The translations under genes and the position numbers were made by a program. The notes beneath the pieces are model-generated. The model was not told the DNA's origin and made no database searches. It was given only the letters and a program-made list of their open reading frames with translations. Of a stretch of 64,000 bases of DNA, positions 1 through 11,900 are shown in pieces (within the stretch, counting starts at the first letter, position 1; each line of letters opens with the position of its first letter). The DNA is from Labyrinthula sp. Ha (lineage: Eukaryota; Sar; Bigyra; Labyrinthulida; Labyrinthulaceae). Location: the NCBI GenBank assembly GCA_015227615.1, contig JAALGZ010000005.1, positions 310,001 through 374,000 of the forward strand, read 5' to 3'.

Positions 1-926
1 TGCCTGTTCCATTCTATAATTTAAACAGCCCTACTTCCAAAATTCAAAAAAATATGCAGATTCAGTTACAACGATACTAGAAACACTTTAGGTTCTTTCA
101 TTTCTCTTGAAAACCTGGAATTAGCAGCGTAATGATCCTAACCCATCTGTCTTTAGAATATAGGTAGGCAAATAACATCAAAATCATGGCTAAAATAGCT
201 CTACAAACACGAGCAGTTCTAATACCGCATTGGTAAATATTTTAAATCGGATTAATCAACCCAAAGTGTAAGCTTACTCAGTCTAAAAATATATAGAGAA
301 GCCTCTGTCACGGAAGAAATACATACCCTATTATCTCAAATTTTCTTATTGAAACCGCAAAATGGTATAGCTTAACCCATCTTAAATACTAACAGCATCG
401 GGAATAGAGGTATTCACTTGTGGCTCAAGCTATATTTCTTATAAGTTTTGGGTTTAGGACTCTCGATTCTAGCTCAGTTATGGGTACCCCATTCTCGATT
501 CTATGGAAATCTAGGTTTATTGCAGATTTTTCGAACTTTACCCTGTGTTTTTCTATTTATTGGTTTTGTGGGCAAGAACATGGTCTCTGCTTGGGAAATA
601 GATTGATATATGTCATTCTACCCGGAGAAAATGGATGTAAAACCTTTCTTTCGTTCATTCAAAAACTTTTGGTAATGTTTTCAGTATGTTATAGGCATTA
701 TATTATCATAACCAATGGAATATACTCAAAACTATAAAAAAAATTAATCTCTAGAACTGGAAAACAAGGAAAAATCCATACTCAAACTCTCGAGAATAGG
801 TATTCTTGATATTCAAGTTTAATTCAATTCGAGGTGGACGCGGATACCCTGCTCAGAGCTAAGAAATATTCCCTTCTAGGTTCCATTGACAGGATTATTT
901 ACGTGCTAACCTTGATAAGATGAAAA
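1..926. other. Gene-free AT-rich stretch
   Basis: No conserved protein, RNA gene or repeat could be recognised on either strand. A 105-codon open frame at 420-737 has no family resemblance and is within the length expected by chance at this base composition. Confidence 0.5.
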
Positions 927-1247
927 TTAATTCTCCATCTCATTGAAGTGACTTTTGCTAATGAACTTTCTTCCATATGTTGCAAAGTATTTTAGGTAAC
1001 CATTCCTTTCTCTCTGAATTTTTGTTGAAACAATATACCCTAATGATATATACAAATATAGTTTAGTTTCTTCTGAGGGTAAACCATTTGTAAACTTCTT
1101 TTGTGTTTTTTGTTTGTATATACTGATGTTTAAGTTATCTTCAATACCCGGGGTTCCCTGTTGGTAGTGGCCATGTCTTGAATCTACATAGACATCAGAA
1201 TTGAACACGTCATTACTTGGTCTATATCGCCATCGCCTTACGTTCAA
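927..1247 (-). CDS. Possible small unrecognised protein
   Basis: An open frame of about 106 codons on the minus strand, ending in SKSHFNEMEN. It has no ATG at its 5' edge, so if real it needs an upstream exon or a short intron; a 33-nt in-frame GT..AG stretch lies near its start. The composition (Arg, His, Gly and Gln rich, then Lys/Tyr rich) looks somewhat more protein-like than the chance frames nearby, and it would be divergent from the TLC gene. I recognise no family. The length is near the chance limit, so this is weakly supported. Confidence 0.2.
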   Translation of the reverse strand: MNVRRWRYRPSNDVFNSDVYVDSRHGHYQQGTPGIEDNLNISIYKQKTQKKFTNGLPSEETKLYLYISLGYIVSTKIQRERNGYLKYFATYGRKFISKSHFNEMEN

Positions 1248-1300
1248 AGATCAGACAGTAAAGTAAAAAGAAGAGAAATCTTTAATACTCAGTGAAATAT

Positions 1301-1325
1301 ACGTCACCAGTTACATTGGCGTCAA
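1301..1325. promoter_or_regulatory. TGACG-type and CCAAT motifs upstream of TLC gene
   Basis: Just upstream of the start codon at 1329 lie ACGTCAC (1301-1307), ATTGG (1315-1319, a reverse CCAAT) and GCGTCA (about 1319-1324). The first and last resemble CRE/ATF-type half sites. Their role is inferred; the CCAAT box is so close to the ATG that it may serve the opposite direction or lie in the leader. Confidence 0.25.
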
Positions 1326-1328
1326 AAA

Positions 1329-2155
1329 ATGGATAATAGAGAAGTATTGTATCTAACTCGACCAGGAATTTCACCAATTCTTGCCTGGTTCACCTTCTTC
1401 CACGTGCTGTTTTGGATTTGTCGTGTGATTTTCCCTTTCTCGTCACAAACGTAGATTTTTATTTGCCCTCATTTCATAGCTACCGAACACTTAATTTTGA
1501 AAAAAAATGTTTCTGGTCTGCGTCAGTTGTTTCAACTATACATGCAATAATAATTAGTTTGTTTGCAGCTAAAATAGTTTTCTTCAATACTGAGCAGCCA
1601 AATTTCTCTAGTCTTCATGGAAGCAATATCTTCACAAAAAGTTCTGAATCAAGTATAGCTATAACAATATTTCTAGGATATCTTCTATCTGACCTTCTTC
1701 TCGCTATTTATTTTAGAAACAAGTGGTCTGGCTGGATAGCTAATATTGTCCATCATATTGCAATAATAATTGTCTGGGGACAATTCTACTACGGAAATTT
1801 CGGACATTATTTTGCTACAATTTCATATTTTTTGGAAATAACAACTCCCTTTGTAAATCAGCGCTGGTTTTTCTATGAAAGTGGAATGAAGTCATATCAA
1901 ATCTACTTCTATAATGGGCTACTTCTTACCTTCCTTTGGTTTTGCACACGGATCGTGTTGTACACGTTTCTCGGATACAAGGTGATGATGCAGCATCACC
2001 AATGGAACCTAATAGGTGTATTGCGACAAAACAGCATCTACATGTGTTATCTGATAGGGTTATCGCTGCAATATCTTTGGTTTTACAAACTGGTTATAGG
2101 ATCTCTGAAGTTCCTCAGGAAAAAGCAAAAAGCTGAAAAGGAATCAAAAGATTAG
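1329..2155 (+). CDS. TLC-domain membrane protein (TLCD4/TMEM56-like)
   Basis: Two exons, 1329-1450 and 1480-2155, joined across a 29-nt intron, give 265 aa. Exon 1 starts at an ATG and reads MDNREVLYLT...; without splicing it stops after SSQT, while after splicing it runs SSQTYRTLNF into the conserved WSASVVSTIHA segment typical of TLC proteins. Several hydrophobic helices follow, with the family's His-His pair in IVHHIAIIIVWG and a basic C-terminus (LRKKQKAEKESKD). TLC proteins are multi-span ER or plasma-membrane proteins; this branch (TLCD4-like) lacks an established enzyme activity, unlike ceramide synthases, and no homeobox or Lag1 motif is seen. It converges on the SLC35B3-like gene with 35 bp between stops. 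Confidence 0.85.
1451..1479 (+). other. 29-nt intron in TLC gene
   Basis: GTAGAT...TTCATAG. Removal joins AC to C (Thr) and restores homology to TLC proteins across the junction; retention stops the frame at the fifth nucleotide. Confidence 0.88.
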
Positions 2156-2190
2156 TACTGTTATAATCTAGCTCAAAAATGAAGTAGCAC

Positions 2191-3330
2191 CTAAGCAAGT
2201 AGAAGCTCCTCCTCACCCCTCTTCTCGTTTCTTTTAGCCTTTGCCTTCGCTTGTTTAACCTTAACCCCAATAACCATGGACAAACTAAATAACAGCATAC
2301 CAAAGAGATGCATATTTTTAAAAGGCTTGCTGAATGCAATGAAAGAGATAATAACAGAAAGTATCTTCCTCAAACTTTTAACTATTTCAGCATTAGTAGC
2401 ACCAAAACTTTTTATTAGAACCAAAATAAAAAGCGAAGAGCAGTAGCCCAAACTACTGAAACCTACTGTGTAGTAAATTGTGCTTGGATGCTCCATAAGA
2501 AAAGATATATACTCAGTATTAAGGAAGTTTCCAGAGTGGAAATCAACCATATTCCGCAACACCGGAACTAAGCTAAAAGCAGCCGCAAAAAGGGAAGAAT
2601 ACGTCATAACCTCTGCTGGCTTACAGTTCAGTTTGTGGAAGAATTCTTTCTCTTCATAATTTGAGGTAACTGCATCTAGTAAAACACCTGATGATATCAG
2701 TATTATCCCAAGTGGAGAATATTCAGGTGAGTCATTCGCATCTGCAAGCGTAAACATCACAATTCCAGAAACAAGGACAAAAGCAGAGAGATACTCCAAA
2801 GGTAGGTACTTCTTTCCTTGTAAGCAAACACCAACTAACATGACAGGTATGATCTTCGAAGACTTGAAGACAATCCTTGTTGTATAGTTCAAATATTTGA
2901 GAGAGAAGTTTGTGAAGTACATTCCACCCAAAGTGCACAGGGACAACAAGAAATAGCTCTTAAGTGAAGCCTTCCGGGATTGAGAAACGCTTAGGGATTC
3001 AGAGGTTAATCGAAGTTCCATATATCCAAAGACTGCAAAAGTTAGAGTAGTTAGGAAGGTCATCAGTTCGTAGTGGTGGAACCCAGGGATGTGGGTAACT
3101 TTCTCTTGAAAGAAAGCGAATCCAAGTGAGCAGAACATTGCTCCAGAAGAGAGAAGTAGAAACTGCTTTAGGCTTGACATATGAGAAATATCAATTCCAA
3201 ATATTTGAACTGCTGATTTTAAGTTTTTTGTCATCTTATCTTCGGTGAATAGAGAGTTATGAAACGCTGTGTTCGTCCTTGCCAAGTTTTGTTTGTTTGA
3301 CTTTTTAAGAGGAGCTTTTAGCAGGGACAT
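2191..3330 (-). CDS. SLC35B3: SLC35B3-like nucleotide-sulfate (PAPS) transporter
   Basis: A 379-aa, intronless, multi-span transporter of the nucleotide-sugar/drug-metabolite superfamily. Matches to the PAPST2 group include LKYLNYTTRIVFKSSKIIPV, then MLVGVCLQGKKY, FTLADAN and FSKPF near the C-terminus. The family moves PAPS, the sulfate donor, from cytosol into the Golgi lumen; substrate here is inferred from similarity. A frame runs upstream of 3330 but lacks an ATG, so the start is the first ATG at 3330 (MSLLKAPLKK). The C-terminal tail is lysine-rich and ends EELLLA. The gene converges on the TLC gene. Confidence 0.82.
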   Translation of the reverse strand: MSLLKAPLKKSNKQNLARTNTAFHNSLFTEDKMTKNLKSAVQIFGIDISHMSSLKQFLLLSSGAMFCSLGFAFFQEKVTHIPGFHHYELMTFLTTLTFAVFGYMELRLTSESLSVSQSRKASLKSYFLLSLCTLGGMYFTNFSLKYLNYTTRIVFKSSKIIPVMLVGVCLQGKKYLPLEYLSAFVLVSGIVMFTLADANDSPEYSPLGIILISSGVLLDAVTSNYEEKEFFHKLNCKPAEVMTYSSLFAAAFSLVPVLRNMVDFHSGNFLNTEYISFLMEHPSTIYYTVGFSSLGYCSSLFILVLIKSFGATNAEIVKSLRKILSVIISFIAFSKPFKNMHLFGMLLFSLSMVIGVKVKQAKAKAKRNEKRGEEELLLA

Positions 3331-3354
3331 ATAAAGAAAACAAAGCACTTTCTT

Positions 3355-3406
3355 ATTGGACAATTCAACCAATGAATTCTTGTCATGCTTTACTTCGTTT
3401 CATTGG
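3355..3406 (-). promoter_or_regulatory. Cluster of three CCAAT boxes upstream of SLC35B3-like gene
   Basis: CCAAT cores at 3355-3359 and 3402-3406 (read on the minus strand) and 3369-3373 (on the plus strand) lie 25-76 bp upstream of the ATG at 3330. CCAAT boxes are bound by NF-Y/HAP complexes in eukaryotes; function here is inferred. Confidence 0.35.
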
Positions 3407-3512
3407 TTGATCCAGCCAGCCAACCAAACATGGATGTTTAGTATATAATATAATTACTACTGAACACAGGAAACTTATTAAGAGTATAGAATGAATTCAA
3501 AAACTAAAACTC

Positions 3513-5195
3513 TTATCTTTCTACTGTTTCCAAAAATAGATCCTTTGTTTCAAACTTAGCCCCAAGTTTGATACATATCATATAAGCTCCCATCAATTTT
3601 CTATGAAGTGAATACACCTCTGTAGGTGGAGCAACCTTTCGCTCTTTTGCAAAAACTCTTACATGATCTTTGAGTTCGGCACCCAAGCTCCAAGATCCGA
3701 AATCAAAGTCTCGCCAGTTATCTTTAGTAAAAGGCCGTCCAATGATTAAGCCAGATTGCACATGAGCATTAATAAATGATTTGGTCTCCTGCTTTACCCC
3801 CGGAGAGAAGAAACCAAGCTTTTCTGAGATGTGTATGATTTCCTCCTTGTCTTCCTTGCTCGCCGCTTTAACAAGTTGTAAGTACAGAGAGACAAATTTT
3901 TCTGGATAATGTCTTGTAGCACCAAAATCTATTAAATTTAGGGTGTCTGTTTTCAGGTCATATAGAAAATTAGAAAAGTTTGGGTCTGATTGAACAAACT
4001 GGAAATGGAAGAGCTCAAGAAGTGTGAGCTCCAAAAGTTTTCTTCCAAGATTATTTCTCTTTTCTTGTGAGAATGAATCCAGATCGAAAAGTTTATCTAC
4101 AGGTACTCCTTCAACATACTCTGAGATAAAAATATCTTTCAAAACTAAAATAAACAATAAGAACAGAAGCTTACGTTTTTGATCCCATACAAAAACATCA
4201 GGCACATAGACTCTTGGAGTTTTCACTTTTTTGTCTGAGTTTTCTAATAATTTCTTATATTTGACTTGTTTCTCTGCTTCCAAAATGTAATCTGCCTCTT
4301 CCTTAATTTCCTGCTTCATATTCTTCACTACGTTCTCTATAAAAGCTCCCTTAGGAAAAACTCCAGTTGTTGAAGCTAAAAGACGCAAGTTTTCAAAATC
4401 AGCATCTATCGAGTTAGCAACTCCAGGAAACTGTATTTTGACAGCCACAGGAACATCTACAGCCATGCTCATAGTGGAACCAAACTTAGTCCAAACTTTT
4501 TTTCTTGCGTCTAACTTTGCAGAGTGTACTTGCCCGATGCTGGCTGAAGCAAACGCATCATAATTGAACTCTACAAAAATATCATCAATGGAGACTGGAA
4601 AAGATCTTTCTAGCACTTTGAGAAGTTGCCCTTTAGGCATTACGTTTGCGTTGTTTCTTGAATTCTCGAGAGCCGCCATTATTTCTTTTGGGATTATTTC
4701 CTCTTCCTGCATGCTTATAAGTTGGCCTAGCTTTAGGGCTGCTCCTCTCATTCTAAGGATCTCCCGACTGAACAGTTTTGCTGCATTAGATATCCGCTCT
4801 TCCCTGCTACGATTCAAAGCTCCAAGTCCAAGCTTTACACCAAGCTTGCCAAAATGAAAAGCTCTGTTAAGCTTCCCATCCGGAATTTGCTTCTCGACAA
4901 GTTTTTTATTCTTGATATCATGAACGTAAGCGTCTTGAAAGTTTTGTAATTTCTTATTGCTTTCTTGGTTTAGAGAGGCCGGAGGTGGGTGCGAACGCCG
5001 ACGGTTGCTGGTCACTAAGTACGGACTAAATAGAGAAATTAAAAGGTTTCTGTAGGTTTGAAAGATTATTGGACTCTCCTGAACTTTGATTTCTCCTGCA
5101 ATCTTTAAGCAACCGTCAACTAATCGAGACATAACCGTGAAAGAAGCTGAGCGCAAGTTCAAAGCTACCAATAAAGCAATCCACGGTAACACCAT
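3513..5195 (-). CDS. COQ8: COQ8/ADCK3-type atypical kinase, ubiquinone biosynthesis
   Basis: Exons 5195-4175 and 4144-3513 give 550 aa. The hallmark KxGQ motif is in MRGAALKLGQ (about residues 149-158); then come the Ala-rich loop ASASIGQVH, the VAVKIQFPG lysine strand, the EYVEGVPVDKL hinge, QSDPNFSNF and LIDFGATR (metal-binding aspartate). The C-terminal YSLHRKLMGAYMICIKLGA is family-typical. COQ8 proteins sit on the mitochondrial inner membrane and use ATPase activity to support the coenzyme Q complex. The N-terminus is hydrophobic and basic, consistent with mitochondrial import, though a second ATG at residue 22 could also start. The 30-nt intron is in frame and stop-free, so an unspliced message would still read through with ten extra residues. 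Confidence 0.93.
   Translation of the reverse strand: MVLPWIALLVALNLRSASFTVMSRLVDGCLKIAGEIKVQESPIIFQTYRNLLISLFSPYLVTSNRRRSHPPPASLNQESNKKLQNFQDAYVHDIKNKKLVEKQIPDGKLNRAFHFGKLGVKLGLGALNRSREERISNAAKLFSREILRMRGAALKLGQLISMQEEEIIPKEIMAALENSRNNANVMPKGQLLKVLERSFPVSIDDIFVEFNYDAFASASIGQVHSAKLDARKKVWTKFGSTMSMAVDVPVAVKIQFPGVANSIDADFENLRLLASTTGVFPKGAFIENVVKNMKQEIKEEADYILEAEKQVKYKKLLENSDKKVKTPRVYVPDVFVWDQKRKLLFLLFILVLKDIFISEYVEGVPVDKLFDLDSFSQEKRNNLGRKLLELTLLELFHFQFVQSDPNFSNFLYDLKTDTLNLIDFGATRHYPEKFVSLYLQLVKAASKEDKEEIIHISEKLGFFSPGVKQETKSFINAHVQSGLIIGRPFTKDNWRDFDFGSWSLGAELKDHVRVFAKERKVAPPTEVYSLHRKLMGAYMICIKLGAKFETKDLFLETVER
4145..4174 (-). other. 30-nt in-frame intron in COQ8
   Basis: GTAAGC...ATTTTAG on the minus strand. 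It has no stop and is a multiple of three; removal changes KRKLLFLLFILVLKDIFIS to KLLKDIFIS, which fits the COQ8 alignment without an insertion. Confidence 0.85.
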
Positions 5196-5253
5196 ATTGT
5201 GAAAAAATACATGATTCCTTAACCAGGGATAGGCTTTTTACAGGTTGGTATGT

Positions 5254-5276
5254 CATAGCCCAGCTTTTCTGATTGG
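5254..5276 (-). promoter_or_regulatory. CATAGCCCA element and CCAAT box upstream of COQ8
   Basis: CATAGCCC at 5254-5261 and a CCAAT box (read on the minus strand) at 5272-5276, 59-81 bp before the ATG. CATAGCCC is also present in the bidirectional promoter at 61334-61362. Regulatory function is inferred. Confidence 0.35.
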
Positions 5277-8200
5277 TTTACCTAATGTCTCAAAATACAA
5301 CATAAAAACCATTTAAGCCTGAAACAATGAAATAAAATTGGAATCAAATGAAATAAAATTGGAATCAAATGAAAGAAAAGTTCAAGAGACAGATGTTAGA
5401 GTAGATGAAGTTGTTCAAGCATGAAGAAAAGTGTTATTATATACTAAAGATACGAAACACTAGATAAGACGTATGTATCAAGTGGTTCTATGTTCAAGAA
5501 CCTAAATTATTACAAAAGCTGAAAATTTCAAGCTTTATTATGTAGTTGCATCGCAGTGCTTGAGAGAGAAGGGTAATGCACGCAGAAACATGTATAAGAC
5601 AAAGTAAAGATTGCCCAGAACACAAAACTGAGAATTAACACAAGAAATTGCTGAATTCTGGAGGGGGCATGAAGCTCAAAGGAAAAAAAAGACTGTACTA
5701 GATAGGATAAGGGTTTCCTGTTCAGAGGGAGTGCATACGGATCAAGTCTTAGTTATTCTTTGGGCTACAGAAGGAAAGTCCAGGCAAAGTTCAAGCTGGC
5801 TGGTTATTAAGAAAAGTAATTTTAGATGGGAAAGATTAGAGGTCATGGTTAGGGTTAACTTTTTTATTAAAAATGAAATGGATCAAAACTAGAAGCAAGC
5901 AAATAGTTGTTACATTGTGCTTCCTAGTAATATTTATTCCGTGCGAAATTCTTAGAGACAGGTGAAGTTGCCTCCAAACATTTAAGCTAATGTTTCAAGG
6001 TTGTAGTTTACCCATTCTCTTGATATTCCTCTTCCATGGTGATAATACGGGTGGTCCAGAGCTGCATGATAATGATAGATCAACGTCTGAAAAGACTTAG
6101 TTCAAACTTTGGTGAGTGCACCCATAGTCCCTAGAAATTTTTTATGTCACTTCAATCAGCGGCCATCAATAATCGACTTGTCTTCCCTTCTACTTCATTG
6201 CAGAAACATTTCTCAAACAAACCTCCTCTTCTCATACAGTCTCACCCAGTTTTAAGTAAGATATTAATGTTAAAGTCTTCACTGTTTCTAACTTTATCTC
6301 TAACTTTTTTCAATTTTTTTTATTTAAATACCCGAAAAAGTCAATGCACACGTTGTATGTCCACTTTAGCAGAACTTACTATATTATTTACTTGACCTGA
6401 GTACCTAAGCTTTTTTGAGTCTCTTTTAACCCAGAAATGAATCCTCTTTCAGTTTTTATTGACTTAACTTCATGGCTAGCATATTCAGGTGACTTTAGCT
6501 TGAAGATATACGTAGCATAGTTCATGCCAAAGTTAAAGTTTAGCCCTAAAAAGATAAAAGTTTGAAAAAGCACAACTTAGTTTATGTTTTTCTAACATTT
6601 TTTCCTTGAACACAAAAATTCTTAGGATTTATTGCTCTATAGAGCGATAGCTCGATGTAATAATATACCTGAAACATTCTCCAACAACGTTGATGACCAC
6701 TTCAAATATTGTTTCTTTGTAGCTTCCCAGTATTGGATGCACATATTCTGTTCGATAGTTTTTTAGTGTTCTTTAATTGCATTTGCGGCTTGTTGTGGCT
6801 CAACATATGTGTTCTTACTTGCTGGCGCATAGAATCAACTGATTACTCAGAAAAATTAGTTTGTAAGAGCCATTCCCTCTTAAGTAGCTGCGAGACTGCG
6901 ATACTACTGAAGCTTTTCATGGTAATCTGGCGAAATATCATGAAATCAAGAAGTTCTAGAATTAGTGTTCCCAGCTGTTTTTGAGCTTGAACTAAGCCTG
7001 ACCGAAGATGGAGCGTTTCATGTTGTTAGAAAAAGTATTAAAACTAAAATTTTCCTCCGATGACACGAAAGAGTTTCTCTTCATCACAAAACGTGTATGT
7101 CCCTAGTTTTAGCTTGACATCACTAGACACTTCGTGTGTTCTCCACGAAAATTAATAGATAAAGGATTAAAGAACACAATGTCCAACCAGGTCATTACAA
7201 ATCATACGGTAGAGCTGGTTTCCATCCATAAAGGATTCATAGAAAGGTTATGTATATTGGATCTTCCTGTCAACAATCTATGTCATGCCAATGCACTTTT
7301 CTATTATTAGCAAAGTTCTCTTGTTAATGGTTGTTCTTTTCACCTCTCAACAATATATCTGAACCTCAACTCTAATAGCATGTAATTTATCTCACTTCCT
7401 ATACTTTAATTCTTCGTTTGTTACTGAAAATCTGAGCACTGGATTATATTCTGGTTTTTAATTATGCTATTCTACATTTTCCCCGGCAATCTTATCCCTT
7501 TGCATTTCTTCTAGCTCCTATCAATTTTTCTGTGAGATCAATCACCTTTCTAGAATCATTGTATTCTGCATTCACGAGAGAACAATATTTATCTTAACTC
7601 ATACAGAAGAGATTTGGGTGTCAATGCACTTTTAGTATCAATGAACGACCCTTTCCAGTATTTACAGATAGCTTATAAAACAAACAGGAGTCTAAAACAT
7701 CATTTGAGGCACTGAATACTTTTTTTAACATGATTCGGAGATATAACCAAAGTGACAGCATCGAGAATAATTTGTTATGCTTCAACATCTTTTCAATCAT
7801 CACCTATTTATTCTGAAGCCATTCTCCATTTTTAGCTGTCATAGTTTTACTCTATAATTGTTGCTTAATCCAACCGCCACTTAGGGTGATGTAAGAATAT
7901 TTCCTAGTTGCGAATTCTCATTAGTAATGAAATAAGATTTCGGAAGTTTAATGAAAACACATACAGTTGCAAATTCTCCCAAACTCTCTATCAAAGCTAC
8001 TTGAGTATTTTGAGCCTTTCTCAAGTAAATTACCAACAATTTCTCAAGGTCTTCAAACACATCTTGAATAATTCGCCAAGGGTCATACGACATTTCCGTA
8101 TTTAGCTCAATATATCTCTAACAAGTTTCTTCAGGGATTAAAGATTTTCAAAAGCGAGTTCTTTTATAAAATTAACAATTGGTCTTGGGCTGTGTTCTCT

Positions 8201-8418
8201 TTTGATATTAGTATGGGAATCTCATACAAATTAGTCTAAGCAACTAAATTACCCCAAAATGAATTCATTTAACCTTTTCTAAACTGAAATTCTCGTAATG
8301 TCTCATTCCTTACGAAGATTGTCTGGGCGATTTCTTATTCTGTCCGAGTCACTGAGAGATTTCCTCATAACTTGCTTTAAAACATGCTGACAACTCCGGC
8401 TGTAGCCATAGTTACAAT
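5277..8418. other. Gene-free stretch
   Basis: No conserved gene seen. It contains a short tandem duplication (5326-5374); open frames are short and unrelated to any family I know. Confidence 0.5.
5326..5374. repeat. 21-bp tandem repeat, two copies plus a partial
   Basis: The unit AATGAAATAAAATTGGAATC (plus A) occurs at 5326-5346 and 5347-5367, followed by the first bases of a third copy. The two full units are identical, suggesting recent slippage. Confidence 0.85.
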
Positions 8419-8903
8419 TAGGGATCGGTTTTGACTCATTGATAATATATCAATAAAAGTTAAGCCCATATTTTTCTTATTGATTGATTCTGATATATCC
8501 CTAACCATTTTGATTGATTAGTGACAATCAGTTGACTATTAATAAAAGGCGACGTCACAAGGCCCTGACAAAAATAACCAAACGAAAAAACAATTTTATT
8601 TTTGCATCTTACGCAAATTTTTGTAAGATTAGCCACATAGAGCAACAACATTCTATTGCAGGAGAATTCATATGTCAGGTGACCAATTTCTATAGATTAC
8701 CATATGGTGCAGAAAATAAGTAAGAATTTGTTGGTAATTTAAGACTGGGTAGCATAGAATATCTTTACAATGATAATCAACTGCAAATCTGAATAAAATT
8801 AGAATCGTTTGATAAAAGTAAAAAATCCCATTTGCTTATTGATAATCAGAATCAAAATGATCATCAACTAATTGGTGATAATTTTTATTAAAAATGATGC
8901 CAA
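8419..8903. mobile_element. hAT-type MITE, copy A
   Basis: The left end reads TAGGGATCGGTTTTGA; the right end is an imperfect inverted repeat ending GATGCCAA. Inside both ends are AT-rich subterminal TGATAATC/GATTATCA-like repeats and a shared block GATTGATTCTGATA. Flanks GTTACAAT and ATCACAAC agree at 5 of 8 positions, all mismatches being transitions, as expected for an old 8-bp target duplication. It has no coding capacity. Confidence 0.75.
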
Positions 8904-11900
8904 ATCACAACAGAAAGAATGCAGCATTCTTCAAAAAAAATAAGAAACTTCAAGACCTAAACCAAGAAAGTTCGTAGAGAATATGGACAGCCTTTTCTGA
9001 ATAAATAATCTGTTGAGCCTTAGTTTTCTTCTGGCTATCAACTGATGACGTTTAGTTTATTTGCAAAATAGATTCAATTCAACAGCATTCGTGCTTCATT
9101 TGTACCAGGATAGAAACAAGTTATTCTTTCAATAACTATATTTTATACTAAACTTGAATCACTTACCTTCCCAGTACTTTGCAATACTGAGAAAAAACCT
9201 AAAATTCGGGGTTTGAAGGTTATAAATATGGATAGTCTAGAAGCAAATATGAATAGTTGCGACGTATATATTATTTATGAAAACATTAATTTTTATCAGA
9301 GGTCAGAAACTTAGATTTGAACAGATGGTTCTGCTTTGTTCCTATGACCACGTTGCCTTTTTTTGGAAATTTTTGCAGCAATACTTAAAAATAAACTAAC
9401 CAATAGATAAACAACTTCTGCTAGCTCTAAAGAAAAGATGAAAAGGTCCAGTGTTATATGATCAGTAAGAACCTAGAGAAGCAAAATTTGTGCTGTACTA
9501 TGTTAAAAAAAAAACAAAACAGAGCGTAGAAATAAACCTTCAAGAATCTAGGTTTGTCTTAAAAAAAGAGATTTTTGGAATGGTAAGGGTTAGTTCACCC
9601 AATAGTCAAATAGCTCTTATGTACGGGTATCGATTGGTATGTAGTTTCCATACAACCAGAAATACAAATTTTTTTCAAATAGGGTTTCATCAGAGAATCT
9701 ATCTACTAAAATCACATTCCTATATACAAAATCCGATTAAACCGAGACAAACAATTATTTGTATAATGCAGCTAAAGATAAATAAATTACATATATTAAG
9801 CCGGTACAGAATGATTAAGCGTGTTAACTTTATGCGTCTATGGGTTTATTAGGAGGTTCGACTACTTCTAGTATACTTGTATAAACTATCAAAAAAATAA
9901 TCGTATCTTTAAAAGTTTCTGTAAGGGCGGAGAGCATCTAAGACAAAAAACAAGTACTAGAGTTACCAACCCAGTTTCTAAACCCCATTTATTCATCACT
10001 CATGGAGAGCTAGTGTTTAGTGAAATGTAACGATAAACATAACCCTGGATAACATTTCAGGCACGCATCGCAAGCTGAGAAAACAATATAGACCTTTAGG
10101 GATGTTTCCTATTCAGCTATAGTCTGTAAGCTGAATTTGAGGGAAGGAATCCATCTAGATCAATCTGCAAGACCCTTGAAGTTACAAAAAGGTGTATACT
10201 TTTTTTAAAGGTATCAAATATATGTTATGAAAGTTACGGAGAAAAAAATTTTTGAATAAAGTCATTTCTTGAAAAGGTTTAATTTGTAAAAGCAGCTTTA
10301 ATTGAATAGTTAGTCTTGTTTGTAGTTGACTCAAAAATTATCTTGGTATTGGGGCAGACTTTAATTGGTAAAGACATTATCTCTATAAAGAAACCCTTCA
10401 AAATATTACAAGTTTTGTGTTTTAGCTTCTATGAATTCTATTTGGAATCAGATGAAAAGTATTTCATTGATATGATTCATAGGTCAGTCCCCTGCAAGGT
10501 CACTGCAGTTATTTTCTTCATTTAAGCGTTCATAAAATTTCTTTACTAGCTTAAAGCTCAAAGTTTAGTAGAAAAGATACCCCCACAGTATATCTCTCAT
10601 TTGATATAGTTAATTTTTATTCAGAATAATAACATATCTTAATCATGATTAAACTTTGCGCTGGATATCTTTTTGATTCTCCTGTTACATTTGTGGACAA
10701 TACTAAGCAAGAGAGAAAGGAAATTTGTATAGTAAGTGTGAACTAGTCTCACAAACTTCCATTGATCTTAATGTACCCCCTCTACCCTAGAAGAGAACAT
10801 CGGAAAAAAACTCAAAAAAATAGAAAAATGTTGAAGATGAAAGTGTAAGAACAGACAGATCTGGAAGTATTGCAGCTGTATTACGGGTTCAGAGGGCTGA
10901 AGTTCAGTCGACTCTGGTGTTTATTAATTAAGATTTCCCAAGACCTTTTCCCTGGCTAACTGGTACTTACAATTATTTCACGTTATCCAGATTCTACCCG
11001 AATGTGGAGTCTCAGTGACCAGACTTTTAGTTACATCTACATTGTCCTTTTGTGGGCCTACTTGCAGGGATCTACGTAGCACTTACAAGCGATTTTTTTT
11101 AATTAGAAGAAAGGACTAAGGTGCCTCAAGTTAACTAGCTCCACAAAACCTCCACATTCTAGAATAAGTGGTAATAAGGATATATTTTTCAAATGAGTTA
11201 GAGTGTGTGTAAACACGAGCAACGTCCATAATCTACTCAAGTTAGTTACCAGCTATTTCATAGAGTAAGAAAGATTAAGGTTTGAATAGATTAGCTTCAC
11301 TGGCTCTGGCCAGGCGTTTTTATTGCAGTTAGTAAAATGAGTTACAAAATTTGTTAAGCTAACTAGGCTGAATAACTGTACTTTCTAATCACTATGATAC
11401 TAAACACTTATCTAATTGTTTTCAATAACTCACCAGCTATAGCGACAAGTTGTGAATAAACACGATTGCCAGTCAAAATTGTACTGTATGAGTTGCAAGC
11501 TTAGGATTACTAAAATATATTGGGTTGGAGATCTTGCCCTTTTATAGTGATAGGGTAATCTTCGTGCTCAAATGGTTCCTACTCACAAACATAAAATAAA
11601 GCTTCTTTACAGATACCAAAATAGATTTTATTTAAATAAACCATAATTTATAGCTATACAAGCTTAAAGTAGCATTCTAATGAGGAGAGGGCATATGTTC
11701 AAATAAGAAACCATTATTCCAAATATAAACACTGGAATCTTTGTATCAAGACACGTAATATCCTAGAGTCCAGTGCCTCATTTTATTTGAAGGAAATCTA
11801 GGTTCTTATGCCATACTTTATAAATACTTTTTCAAGTTCTTTCCTCTGGAGTTAATACTAAGAACAGAGCACAATATTTCTCAAGTGCAAATAAGTATTG

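Noticed and set aside
9490-9852. 120-codon open frame
   Set aside because: Begins with TTG, has no family resemblance, and such lengths are expected by chance at this base composition.
9798-9875. tRNA-like segment with a 5-bp anticodon-like stem and GGTTCGA
   Set aside because: T-arm does not pair, C61 equivalent is missing and the acceptor stem does not form.
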